64,000 nt of DNA from Streptococcus ilei (lineage in GTDB: Bacteria; Bacillota; Bacilli; Lactobacillales; Streptococcaceae): positions 1,364,001 to 1,428,000 of the forward strand of contig NC_022584.1 of assembly GCF_000479335.1 (NCBI RefSeq), given 5' to 3'. Below, one piece after another: positions 54,404 to 63,324 of the stretch. A program made the position numbers and the translations under genes. The notes under the pieces are model-generated. The model was not told the DNA's origin, did no database searches, and saw only the letters and a list, made by a program, of their open reading frames with translations. Every line of letters begins with the position of its first letter. Positions within the stretch are counted from its first letter, which is position 1.

Positions 54404-55456
54404 TTTTACAATTTTATTCAAGGCATTTGTTAAATAACTTCCATTACGAATCTTTTGGCCAATCCTTTTTGCATTGACAAGCAAGTCTTGGTAGTCCTTA
54501 TCGTCTAACTGTGCAATCGCTTGAGAGAGATCATGTAACGATTCCACTGCAATTCCACAACTATTCTCTAAGACAAAATGTGAGAGAGCAGATTGTTTCC
54601 AAACCACTAGAGGAAAACCTGCTGCTAAATAAAGCGAAGCCTTGTGCGAGTTGTTATAGCGAAGATACTCACCAAAGACACCACTACAGGTCTCAGCGCT
54701 ATCCCCATCCCAGACAAGACCAAAACCACCCTCAAGAGCTGCTGGTAGCTCATCCGGCAGGAAGGACCCAAAGTAAGTCTCATTCGCAAGAGCTCTGCTC
54801 TCATCGAAGCCAACACCATAAAGGTTATAAGCAGGTTCTTCGGGAAGTGAGTAAAGATAACCAGCTTTTTCCTGGGCTAAATTCCCTGCTACAATGATTG
54901 GCAGATTCTTCGTTAGCCCTGTCTTCTCTTGGAAGTTTGGAATCAAATAGTCGAAAATACCTAGGCTAACAATCTTATTTCCCGCAATTCCTTTATCCAC
55001 TAAAACAGATTTCATGATTGGATTGTGGGCGATGATTCCATCAGCTATCTTCAACAAACTTGATTCTTGAAGATGAACCCGAATCTTATGCTTCAAAGGT
55101 ACTGTATCCAAATTCGCATAGCGTAAAGCTTCCAAATCATGAATAATAAAGTTGACTTTCACCCCTCTCCGCTGGATTTTTCTTACCAAGCGAGTGGTGA
55201 AAAAACTATGATGAAGCATAGGAAATTGAATCAATAATTGATCCCCTGATTTCAACTGAGAAAAAGCTTGAGCTAGAGCTTTCGCCTTGTGTTGTTGGGC
55301 TTTAAGGGTTCCCATTTGGTACCAATCATCAACTGTTAACAACAAAGGTTGATAACCTTCTCGTTTGACGATCTCCTCGACATCATTTCTAGCCTTATTT
55401 CCGGCGTTTCGAGCACCAGAATCTTTTAAAAACTCTTCTTTTAGAAAATACTTCAT
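54401..55456 (-). CDS. Galactofuranosyltransferase-like glycosyltransferase
   Basis: A 351-residue cytosolic glycosyltransferase of the family that contains beta-1,6-galactofuranosyltransferases (WbbI/WefE type). Seen: N-terminal GARNAGNKARNDVEEI, a LLIQFPMLHHSFFTTRLVRK segment, HDLEALR, and a GT-B C-terminal half with GFGLVWDG...NNSHKASLYLAAGFPLVVW. It directly follows glf, which makes its probable donor UDP-galactofuranose. Last gene of the polysaccharide locus. The acceptor is unknown. Confidence 0.83.
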   Translation of the reverse strand: MKYFLKEEFLKDSGARNAGNKARNDVEEIVKREGYQPLLLTVDDWYQMGTLKAQQHKAKALAQAFSQLKSGDQLLIQFPMLHHSFFTTRLVRKIQRRGVKVNFIIHDLEALRYANLDTVPLKHKIRVHLQESSLLKIADGIIAHNPIMKSVLVDKGIAGNKIVSLGIFDYLIPNFQEKTGLTKNLPIIVAGNLAQEKAGYLYSLPEEPAYNLYGVGFDESRALANETYFGSFLPDELPAALEGGFGLVWDGDSAETCSGVFGEYLRYNNSHKASLYLAAGFPLVVWKQSALSHFVLENSCGIAVESLHDLSQAIAQLDDKDYQDLLVNAKRIGQKIRNGSYLTNALNKIVK

Positions 55457-55471
55457 GAATCACTATTTCTT

Positions 55472-56569
55472 TCAATCAAATTCATTTGCTACGACTTCCA
55501 AAGCACGCTCAATGACCACGTGCATGTCGTAGTATTTATAGTCTGCTAGGCGTCCACAGAAGATGACCTTGTCATTTTTGGCTGCTTCTTCTTGGTACTT
55601 AGCAAACATGGCGTTGTTCTTTTCATCATTGATTGGATAGTAGGGTTCATCCCCCCGTTTCCAGTCAGCTGGGTATTCACGGGTGATGACTGTCTTCGGT
55701 TGGGTTCCATATTCGAAGTGCTTGTGCTCAATGATCCGAGTATAAGGAATTTCTCGCTCGGTGTAGTTGACTACAGCATTCCCTTGATAATTTTCCTCAT
55801 CCAAGATTTCGTGTTCAAAACGCAGGCTGCGGTACTCCAACTCCCCGTGTTTGTAGTCAAAGTACTGGTCAATCATCCCTGTAAAGACTACTTTTTCCGC
55901 TGATGCTTCCAGCTCTTCACGATTAGCAAAGAAATCGACCCCAAGTTCTACTTCCACATCACCCAACATGTTTTCAATGATGACATTGTAACCACCGATT
56001 GGAATCCCTTGGTAACGGTCGTTAAAATAATTATTATCAAAGGTCAAACGAACTGGAAGACGCTTGATGATAAATGGTGGAAGGTCTGTGGCAGAACGTC
56101 CCCATTGTTTTTCTGTGTAGCCCTTGATCAATTTTTCATAGATATCCGGACCAATCAACTTGATCGCTTGTTCTTCCAAGTTCTTGGGTTCAACATCCTT
56201 CATATCAGCCGTTTGCTGGGCAATCTTGTCCTTGACTTCTTGCGGAGTCTTGGTTCCCCACATAGCGTAGAAGGTATTCATGTTGAAGGGAAGATTGTAA
56301 AGGCTCCCCTTGTAATTAGCCACCGGTGAGTTGATATAGTTGTTAAATTCAGCGAACTGGTTAACATAGTCCCAAACTTTTTTGTTGGACGTATGGAAAA
56401 TGTGGGCACCGTACTTGTGGACATTGATGCCCTCAACATTTTCACAGTAGATATTTCCACCAATGTGGTCCCGTTTATCAATGACTTTTACTTTTTTGCC
56501 ACGCTTGGTTGCCTCATGAGCAAAAATTGCCCCTGATAAACCAGCACCAACAATTAGATAATCGTACAT
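55472..56569 (-). CDS. glf: UDP-galactopyranose mutase
   Basis: A 365-residue flavoenzyme converting UDP-galactopyranose to UDP-galactofuranose. Seen: FAD-binding VGAGLSGAIFA at the N-terminus, DKRDHIGGN, the family stretch YGAHIFHTSN, GYTEKQWG and a C-terminal FCGRLADYKYYDM. AAAAGGGAG precedes the ATG. With the next gene it gives the polymer a galactofuranose residue. Confidence 0.96.
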   Translation of the reverse strand: MYDYLIVGAGLSGAIFAHEATKRGKKVKVIDKRDHIGGNIYCENVEGINVHKYGAHIFHTSNKKVWDYVNQFAEFNNYINSPVANYKGSLYNLPFNMNTFYAMWGTKTPQEVKDKIAQQTADMKDVEPKNLEEQAIKLIGPDIYEKLIKGYTEKQWGRSATDLPPFIIKRLPVRLTFDNNYFNDRYQGIPIGGYNVIIENMLGDVEVELGVDFFANREELEASAEKVVFTGMIDQYFDYKHGELEYRSLRFEHEILDEENYQGNAVVNYTEREIPYTRIIEHKHFEYGTQPKTVITREYPADWKRGDEPYYPINDEKNNAMFAKYQEEAAKNDKVIFCGRLADYKYYDMHVVIERALEVVANEFD

Positions 56570-56698
56570 AGTTGTCTCCCTTTTAATAGATGGTCATCAG
56601 TGTTTAACTTAACATGCCTTTGACTGATACAAATAACATGTCCAGTAATTGTATTCTTATACTTTAGGTGAGTTCTCCAACCACTCCTGATACCAACA

Positions 56699-57847
56699 CT
56701 AACTATATGATAGCTCACCGACTGTTTCCGATGGACTAGCATCAATCGTGTTTCGAGTGAAGAGGATAAACATAAAAATATTATAAGAAGGTACAAACCA
56801 AAAGGCTTCAATCACACAGTTGACGGTGATTAAAGATAGAATAGCAACGTAAAGATATCTCCCCTTCTTATACTCATCCCTAGATACTACAATATAAATC
56901 AAAATGAGGGTGAGTACCGGAACAATACCATAAGTGAAGAGCATTTGGACATAGGAGGAATCGACGTAGTTATAGCTGAGGACAGACTCTGTGCTCCCCC
57001 CTGAACCAATAAATTGAACTCCTCTAGTTCCAAACCAATTTAGTTCGTATAAATTAAAGGCATTTTTCCCTAAGGCTAATCGCCCTGTAATCAATTGATT
57101 GATTTTCACATAGAAAGGCGAAGTCCAGGAGAAGTGATAAGTCAGATAGAGGATGAGAGAAGAAAAAATCGCAGCTGAGTATGGCATGAGGGCATAGAGT
57201 CCAATTTTCTTTTCCTTGGTCAGATAGAAGAAAGCAAAAATAAAGGTTCCCACCAACAATGAATAGGCGTTCATCCGAGCATCACAAAACTTAATGAGAA
57301 AGACGGCCAAGAAGAGCCCACCAAAGGTCCGTAGCCAGATATAGCGATTCTTCAATAGATAAGACATCGCTACGAAAAGATAAAAACAATGCGAAGCAAA
57401 ATCCGTAGGATAGATAAAACCAAAAGAATTCCGAATAACGCCTCCCCGACTATATTGCAAGTTCGGAATGACTTTTAAAAGAGATAAGAAGAAGACTGAT
57501 ACAAGAATACTTCCACCAACAAAGATATAGGTCCGTAAAACGACCTTCCTATCTGCACTTATTAACAAGGACATCAATAAGGAATAGACTAAAAAATTGA
57601 GTCTCCCAGTTTTCACATATACGAGGATACCAATTGCTAGTAAGGCTAATGAAAATAGCAAGTACGTATAAGAAACATTGATCTTGTTCCAAAACCGCAA
57701 TGCCAATAGCAAGACTACTAACAAAAGAGTGCTTGCATTCATGTGAAAAATCCCTTTATTCAACATCGTTGTTGATAGGGTATTAAAGAATATGACGATA
57801 GCTACGACAACACTAACGAGGAGGTCGTCAAATTTCATTTTTAACAT
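56699..57847 (-). CDS. wzy: Capsular polysaccharide polymerase Wzy
   Basis: A 382-residue polytopic membrane protein with about ten hydrophobic segments and a large outward loop (about 240-300). It lies between the flippase and glf genes. Polymerases have little sequence conservation; the call rests on topology, the O-antigen-ligase-like GFIYPTDFASHCFYLF stretch and position in the locus. The ATG overlaps the end of a small upstream ORF by 7 nt. 56570-56698 holds no gene. Confidence 0.85.
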   Translation of the reverse strand: MLKMKFDDLLVSVVVAIVIFFNTLSTTMLNKGIFHMNASTLLLVVLLLALRFWNKINVSYTYLLFSLALLAIGILVYVKTGRLNFLVYSLLMSLLISADRKVVLRTYIFVGGSILVSVFFLSLLKVIPNLQYSRGGVIRNSFGFIYPTDFASHCFYLFVAMSYLLKNRYIWLRTFGGLFLAVFLIKFCDARMNAYSLLVGTFIFAFFYLTKEKKIGLYALMPYSAAIFSSLILYLTYHFSWTSPFYVKINQLITGRLALGKNAFNLYELNWFGTRGVQFIGSGGSTESVLSYNYVDSSYVQMLFTYGIVPVLTLILIYIVVSRDEYKKGRYLYVAILSLITVNCVIEAFWFVPSYNIFMFILFTRNTIDASPSETVGELSYS

Positions 57848-58029
57848 ATTGATAATACATTGATAAAAAACATGAAACCAAGGATAACAAGAGATAGGCT
57901 AGTCTTGAGCCAGACAGAAGTGTCCATCTCATTATTTATATCCAAGGTCATCAAAAATCTTTTATCATTCCTTTCTCGGCCTCTCTTTTCATAGTTACCA
58001 TTATTTCGTCTAACAAGTACTTCTTCCAT
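57841..58029 (-). CDS. Small single-span membrane ORF in capsule locus
   Basis: A 62-codon frame between wzx and wzy: a charged N-terminus (RRNNGNYEKRGRERNDKR) and one C-terminal hydrophobic helix (SLSLVILGFMFFINVLSIC). It overlaps wzy by 7 nt (ATGTTAA), as coupled genes do, and fills the 202-nt gap. Its ribosome site is poor and I recognise no family. It may be a real small membrane protein, a wzy 5' remnant, or chance. Confidence 0.4.
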   Translation of the reverse strand: MEEVLVRRNNGNYEKRGRERNDKRFLMTLDINNEMDTSVWLKTSLSLVILGFMFFINVLSIC

Positions 58030-58049
58030 CTTTATGGATGAGTCTTGCT

Positions 58050-59468
58050 TTATGCACGTTTCGTAAATTGCTGTTTTAACTCTTTCACATTCACCACCTT
58101 GAAAAGCAAAATCAAGGTTCCATAGATGATCCCACCTAGTCCGGCATACAGAACGACATTCAGAGTCGGCGAAAGATGGACAATGGATTTGACCAGTGAC
58201 AATAGACCATACATTAGGCCTGAAGCAAGCACAATCTTCATCATTGAGCCCATAATCGGCACTTCTTTAAGATACGTTCGTGTGAAATAGAGTTGAATCC
58301 CCCATACCAAAGCTTCTGTCAACACTGACACAATCGCAGCTCCAATAAAGCCCAGTTTTGGCAGGAAGATTAGGTTCAATCCGACACTGACAATGGCGGG
58401 TACAGTTGTCGAAATCATAAATTCTTTGTTTTTATTATGAGGGATCAGAATTTGAATCCCCATGATATTGGTCCATCCGATAAAGAACATTCTAAAAATC
58501 ATAATGGCAATGGCATAACGCGCATCCTGGAAATCCTTCCCTAGGAAGAATTGAACAAAGTCATCATTGACAATCAGCATGCCGGCAATAATCGGGAAAA
58601 TGACCAAATTATAAATCAAAAAGGACATCTGGTGCATCTTGTTGACAGCCTTGTGGTCCCCTGAGGATAAGAGACTCGATACACGAGGCAACATGACACT
58701 TCCCAGTGAGGTCACCAAGGTTAACAAAATATTGACCAGTTTTAAGGCTTGGTCATAAATCCCCACATCCTTTGTAGAGGCGAGAGCCCCCAGCATGGTC
58801 CGATCCAAGGTGACATAGAGGGAGATGGCAATCTGCGGTAGAAAGAGCAGAATGACCGGCTTTAAATGTACCCGTGCATAAGCCATATCAAAATGGGCTT
58901 TCCCAATAAATTCACGAGCAGGTAGCCACATACTGAGCTGACCTAAGAGCTCAAAGATGGTGAGTAAGAATACATAGAGATACAGATCATTGGCAGATTT
59001 GACAAACAAGAAGATGGAGATGACTCCAACCAGTTTGACCGTGATATTCCGAACCGTAATCTTGCGAAAATCTTCTAATCCCTGAAAGAGCCAGGAAATG
59101 TCGAGTCCCTTAGAAACCAAACTAAGTCCTAGGATATAAGCAACAGGATTTTGCATGGAAGGTAGGGTGAGACACAAAAGAACATAAAGGGTAAGAGATA
59201 AAATCGTAGCCCCCAACTGGAGGGTATAAATCCCCCAGAAATTCTTCTGGATATCTTTCCGGTGTCCTGAGATCTCTTTGGTTCCATAATTGGCCACTCC
59301 TAGCGTCGCCAAAAGGATAAAATAGGTGACGATGGAGTTGAAATAGCCATAGGTCCCCAAGTCATTCGAGCTAAAGACCCGCGTCACATAGGGGGTGGTG
59401 ATAATCGGCAAGATAATCACCAGCAACTGGTAGGAGAGATTATAGGCGTAATTTTTAAGAACTTTCAT
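58050..59468 (-). CDS. wzx: Polysaccharide repeat-unit flippase Wzx
   Basis: A 472-residue MATE/MVF-type membrane protein with about 14 hydrophobic segments. Seen: N-terminal NYAYNLSYQLLVIILPIITTPYV-like start (family hallmark), LGTYGYFNSIVTYF, and the MLPRVSSLLSSGD loop. It moves undecaprenyl-linked repeat units to the outer face for Wzy. Placed between tarJ and wzy. Confidence 0.94.
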   Translation of the reverse strand: MKVLKNYAYNLSYQLLVIILPIITTPYVTRVFSSNDLGTYGYFNSIVTYFILLATLGVANYGTKEISGHRKDIQKNFWGIYTLQLGATILSLTLYVLLCLTLPSMQNPVAYILGLSLVSKGLDISWLFQGLEDFRKITVRNITVKLVGVISIFLFVKSANDLYLYVFLLTIFELLGQLSMWLPAREFIGKAHFDMAYARVHLKPVILLFLPQIAISLYVTLDRTMLGALASTKDVGIYDQALKLVNILLTLVTSLGSVMLPRVSSLLSSGDHKAVNKMHQMSFLIYNLVIFPIIAGMLIVNDDFVQFFLGKDFQDARYAIAIMIFRMFFIGWTNIMGIQILIPHNKNKEFMISTTVPAIVSVGLNLIFLPKLGFIGAAIVSVLTEALVWGIQLYFTRTYLKEVPIMGSMMKIVLASGLMYGLLSLVKSIVHLSPTLNVVLYAGLGGIIYGTLILLFKVVNVKELKQQFTKRA

Positions 59469-59474
59469 GATTGT

Positions 59475-60500
59475 CTACAATCCCCACTTAAAGACTGTTT
59501 TAAACGGCGTAACTAGATCCGTCGCAAAAGCACGATGAATGTCTGAAATAGCTTGAACTTCTCCGTCAACATGGATGATATTCTTTAAGCGACTTTGGAC
59601 CCGACGATTCGCCAGCATTTCTACAGCCTGCTCGAAATCTTCACGACCTGAGCGAGAAGACCCAACAAGGGTCAAGCCCTTTTCAAGAACATCTCTTGTA
59701 TTGACCGCGACCCGGTTATCACTAACTCCCATCAGCATCACGGTTCCTTGAGGCTTGATGTGATCAATAATGTCATTGATAGCTGGTTCACTTCCTTGAC
59801 CGCCAGTACATTCAAAAGCATGATCAAAACGTTGGTCTTCTGTCAACTCGCTGGTTAAAATTGCCTGATGGATAAAATTAAACAATTGCAGTTTATCACT
59901 ATTGCGCCCTACGACTGTAATTTTCAAATCTGGGTAAAGATAGTTTAAAGAAGTCGCAACTACATAAGAGAGACTTCCATCACCTAAAATTAAAACAGAT
60001 TCTCTTCGTTGGTGGGCAATGAGGTCAAAGCGATGAATGGCATGCATGGCAACACTACTAAACTCCGCTAAGGCTGTGACAGGGCCCCGAACTTCCTCTG
60101 GATAAGCCACTACACGATCCAGTGGCAAGGCAACCACTTCCTGCATGAAGCCATTAAAGCCACTAGACAAGAAGTGCGTTCCCTCTAAATAATTTTCAAA
60201 GAAGACACCTTCTGTTTGATGGGGAGGCTGGTTGAGAACCATGGCTACAATCTGTCCTGGTTGATAGGTCCCTGTAGGATCCGCTACCACGATACCAGAC
60301 GATTCATGGATAAGGGCCATGGGCAACTTCTTTTTGAGCACCTTAGGATCCCGCTTCCCTTGGTAGTAACGTTGATCCGCGTGACAAATAGCCATGTAAT
60401 AGGGGCGAATCAACACCTTGTCTCCACGGCTCATGTCTTCTTCTTGGTATTTGATGGTGATATTTTTCGGCTGGGTCAGCTGAAAGATTTGGTTCAACAT
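59475..60500 (-). CDS. tarJ: Ribulose-5-phosphate reductase TarJ
   Basis: A 341-residue medium-chain zinc dehydrogenase reducing ribulose 5-phosphate to ribitol 5-phosphate with NADPH. Seen: zinc-site CHADQRYY, the IHESSG segment, and a Rossmann part (LGDGSLSYVVATSL) with MGVSDNRV and GSSRSGREDFE. It closely resembles pneumococcal TarJ as recalled. I start at 60500, where GAGGA lies 8 nt upstream inside the end of tarI; upstream in-frame codons belong to tarI. With TarI it makes CDP-ribitol. Confidence 0.93.
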   Translation of the reverse strand: MLNQIFQLTQPKNITIKYQEEDMSRGDKVLIRPYYMAICHADQRYYQGKRDPKVLKKKLPMALIHESSGIVVADPTGTYQPGQIVAMVLNQPPHQTEGVFFENYLEGTHFLSSGFNGFMQEVVALPLDRVVAYPEEVRGPVTALAEFSSVAMHAIHRFDLIAHQRRESVLILGDGSLSYVVATSLNYLYPDLKITVVGRNSDKLQLFNFIHQAILTSELTEDQRFDHAFECTGGQGSEPAINDIIDHIKPQGTVMLMGVSDNRVAVNTRDVLEKGLTLVGSSRSGREDFEQAVEMLANRRVQSRLKNIIHVDGEVQAISDIHRAFATDLVTPFKTVFKWGL

Positions 60501-60501
60501 A

Positions 60502-61209
60502 TTAATTGTCCTCAATCATACCGCGTGCAATTTTCAAATCTGTAATCGTCGTAATTTTAATATTGGAATATTCCCCTTTAGCCAGGGCAACTTTTTCCCC
60601 ATTGATGACAAAGATCTTGCAGGCATCCGTCAAGACTTCTTTCTGCTGATCACTCAAGTCATGATACAAGGCGAGGAAATCTTTCATTTTAAAGGTCTGA
60701 GGGGTTTGACCCTGATAGAGGTATTGCCGCTCTGGGATATCCGTGATAAAGGTATTATCCAAGCTTTGAACAATGGTATCGGTCGCTTCGACAACTGTAT
60801 CCACAACAGCATGGCTCTTGGCCAATTCAATATTTTCTTGAATGGTTTTTAGGCTGACAAAGGGACGAACCGAATCATGTGTAACAATAATATCCTCATC
60901 TGTTAAAGGCTGCACCTTATCGATAGCCAAGATGATGTTTTCGATGGTAGAGTTACGGTCACTTCCTCCCTCTACAACCAAGATCCGTTCCTTATAAGAA
61001 GCCAAGTATTTGTCGACCAGGTCTTCAGTATAAGTCACCCAGTCCGGATGAATCCCCAATACAATCTTTTGAATCTCATGGACCAGTAAGAACTTCTCTA
61101 CGGTATGGATTAAAATAGGACGGCCACCTAAATCCAAAAATTGTTTGGGCATATCCGTAATCCCCATCCGTGATCCTGTTCCACCTGCTAAAATCCCTGC
61201 ATAAATCAT
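60502..61209 (-). CDS. tarI: Ribitol-5-phosphate cytidylyltransferase TarI
   Basis: A 235-residue IspD/TarI-family enzyme making CDP-ribitol from CTP and ribitol 5-phosphate. Seen: the nucleotide-binding LAGGTGSRMG at the N-terminus with PKQF, EGGSDRN, THDSVRPFV, and TPQTFK near the C-terminus. The tarJ neighbour favours TarI over IspD. AGGAGG precedes the ATG. It supplies activated ribitol for the capsule and possibly for teichoic acid. Confidence 0.94.
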   Translation of the reverse strand: MIYAGILAGGTGSRMGITDMPKQFLDLGGRPILIHTVEKFLLVHEIQKIVLGIHPDWVTYTEDLVDKYLASYKERILVVEGGSDRNSTIENIILAIDKVQPLTDEDIIVTHDSVRPFVSLKTIQENIELAKSHAVVDTVVEATDTIVQSLDNTFITDIPERQYLYQGQTPQTFKMKDFLALYHDLSDQQKEVLTDACKIFVINGEKVALAKGEYSNIKITTITDLKIARGMIEDN

Positions 61210-61264
61210 CCTAAACCTCCTGTTTTTGTATCTTTTCCTTCTCTAGAACATGGCCATTGACGAT

Positions 61265-62230
61265 CTAGCCTAGTTTTGCTCTCACCTTTTGATACAAATG
61301 AGGAGAAAGGAGCAAAAGAAGGTATTTGAGTTTATTTTTTCTTGTAATATGTGAATTGACTAGAATATCTTTCCAATAGTGACGATACTCTTTGCGAATC
61401 TTGTTGACTTGGTCATACATTTGAGAACCTAACAAGGCATGGACTACATGCAGGCCATTAAAAACATAGCGGGTATTTACCGCTTTTTTCATTTCCTGAT
61501 CATCAGGATAGTCCCGCTCAACATAGGCTCTGTTCCAGTCCATAGCCTTATAAAAATCCAAAAGGCGATCGCTAAAAGAAGAATTGACTGTACTACCAGG
61601 TCTCCTATAGTACTTATAGAGATTGAGATCGCTAACAGCAATCTCCTTGCAAGCAGCAATGTGCTCATAGGCAACGGCTAAGTCTTCGTAGATCATTCCT
61701 TCAGGATAGGGATATTGAAGTAGAATCTCTTTCTTATAGAGTTTCCCCCCCGAATGAGTCCCTACATGGCGACCATAGAACATCTCTTTGAGGGCTGTAT
61801 AACGGTCTAATTTTCTTGGACTCTTTTCATTTACCTCTCCCGAAAAATCTTTGTCCTCGTGATTTCTAACTTCAATGACCGGAGTCGATACAAAGTCAAC
61901 ATTATACTGGTCTTTCAATCCCATCAAATATTCAACGGTTCTACGATCATAGTAATCATCCGAATCTAGAAACATTATCCAATCAGCTGTTGCAGCTCTT
62001 ACACCATTGTTTCGAGCATACGATATCCCCCCATTTTGAAGATGGAACACTCGAATACGGTCATCTTCCTGGGCATACTGGTCACAAATTTCTCCTGAAC
62101 GATCAGTTGATCCATCATCGACCAGGATGATTTCAATATTTGAATAGGTCTGTTGTCTAAGACTACCGACACTATACTGTAAATACTCCTCGACATTATA
62201 GACCGGTATGACAATCGAAACCTTTTCCAT
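61265..62230 (-). CDS. GT2 family glycosyltransferase
   Basis: A 321-residue cytosolic/membrane-associated transferase. Seen: VSIVIPVYNVEEYL at the start, VDDGSTDRSGEICD, GGISYARNNG and the metal-binding FLDSDDYYD, all GT-A/GT2 motifs. The C-terminal basic region probably touches the membrane. I start at the ATG at 62230, which overlaps the wecB stop (TAATG). The donor and linkage cannot be read. Confidence 0.92.
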   Translation of the reverse strand: MEKVSIVIPVYNVEEYLQYSVGSLRQQTYSNIEIILVDDGSTDRSGEICDQYAQEDDRIRVFHLQNGGISYARNNGVRAATADWIMFLDSDDYYDRRTVEYLMGLKDQYNVDFVSTPVIEVRNHEDKDFSGEVNEKSPRKLDRYTALKEMFYGRHVGTHSGGKLYKKEILLQYPYPEGMIYEDLAVAYEHIAACKEIAVSDLNLYKYYRRPGSTVNSSFSDRLLDFYKAMDWNRAYVERDYPDDQEMKKAVNTRYVFNGLHVVHALLGSQMYDQVNKIRKEYRHYWKDILVNSHITRKNKLKYLLLLLSPHLYQKVRAKLG

Positions 62231-63324
62231 TATGCTAATCCCTTCATGATAATTTCTACAATCTGTTGACAAGCCGTTCCATCCCCATAAGGATTGCTTG
62301 CCTGGCTCATCTTCTTGTATTCGTCTTGGTCTTCCAGAAGGAGCTTGAAGTTGCGATAGATGGCTTCTTCTTCTGTTCCGACCAATTTCAGAGTCCCTGC
62401 AGCCACACCTTCTGGACGTTCAGTTGTATCACGCATGACAAGGACCGGCTTCCCTAAAGAAGGTGCTTCTTCTTGGACGCCACCTGAGTCCGTTAAAATC
62501 ATATAACTTTGGTTCATAAAATTATGAAAATCAATCACTTCCAATGGCTCAATAATTTTCATCCGTTCATTCTCTCCAAAAATCTTACCGGCCAATTCTC
62601 TGACCTTTGGATTTTTGTGAATAGGATAGACCACCTTCACATCTTCAAACTCTTCCAAAATCCGGTTGACCGCACGGAACATGTGTTCCATGGGTTTCCC
62701 AAGATTTTCGCGACGATGGGCCGTCAACATGATGAGTTTACTTCCTTTCGCCCATTCCAAAATAGGATGATCGTAGTCTTCTTTTACCGTTGTCTTTAAG
62801 GCGTCAATTACTGTATTTCCCGTAATGAAGATATTGGTACGTCCTTCTTTTTCTAGGTTCGCTTTTGAAACCTGGGTCGGAGCAAAGTTGTAGTCTGCTA
62901 CAATAGACGTAACCTGACGATTAAACTCCTCGGGATAAGGACTTTGAAGGTTGTAAGTCCGTAAACCTGCTTCCACATGCCCCACTTTGATGCCCATATA
63001 AAAGGCTGCCAAAGCTGTCGCAAAGGTGGTAGTGGTATCCCCATGGACGAGGACAATATCAGGTTGCTCCCGCTCCAAAACCGGTTGGATTTTCTCTAAA
63101 ATAGAGGTCGTGATGGTGAACAAGGTTTGGTTAGCCTTCATGATACCAAGATCATAATCTGGAGTGACTTGGAAGACATCCAAGACCTGTTCTAACATTT
63201 CCTTGTGTTGCCCTGTTACACAGACTACAGTTTCAATCGTATTGTGCTGCTTGAGTTCATTCACCAAAGGACACATTTTAATAGCTTCTGGACGCGTCCC
63301 AAACACCAACATTACTTTTTTCAT
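62230..63324 (-). CDS. wecB: UDP-N-acetylglucosamine 2-epimerase
   Basis: A 364-residue enzyme converting UDP-GlcNAc to UDP-ManNAc. Seen: FGTRPEAIKMCP at the N-terminus, HGDTTTTFA, HVEAGLRT, HRRENLG, and TDSGGVQEEAPSLGKPVL, all family motifs. It shares a 4-nt ATGA overlap with the upstream GT4 gene and a 1-nt overlap with GT2. It points to a ManNAc-derived residue in the polymer. Confidence 0.96.
   Translation of the reverse strand: MKKVMLVFGTRPEAIKMCPLVNELKQHNTIETVVCVTGQHKEMLEQVLDVFQVTPDYDLGIMKANQTLFTITTSILEKIQPVLEREQPDIVLVHGDTTTTFATALAAFYMGIKVGHVEAGLRTYNLQSPYPEEFNRQVTSIVADYNFAPTQVSKANLEKEGRTNIFITGNTVIDALKTTVKEDYDHPILEWAKGSKLIMLTAHRRENLGKPMEHMFRAVNRILEEFEDVKVVYPIHKNPKVRELAGKIFGENERMKIIEPLEVIDFHNFMNQSYMILTDSGGVQEEAPSLGKPVLVMRDTTERPEGVAAGTLKLVGTEEEAIYRNFKLLLEDQDEYKKMSQASNPYGDGTACQQIVEIIMKGLA

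Noticed and set aside
56554..56811. 85-codon minus-strand frame spanning the end of wzy and start of glf
   Set aside because: It overlaps both real genes out of frame and shows no coherent domain.
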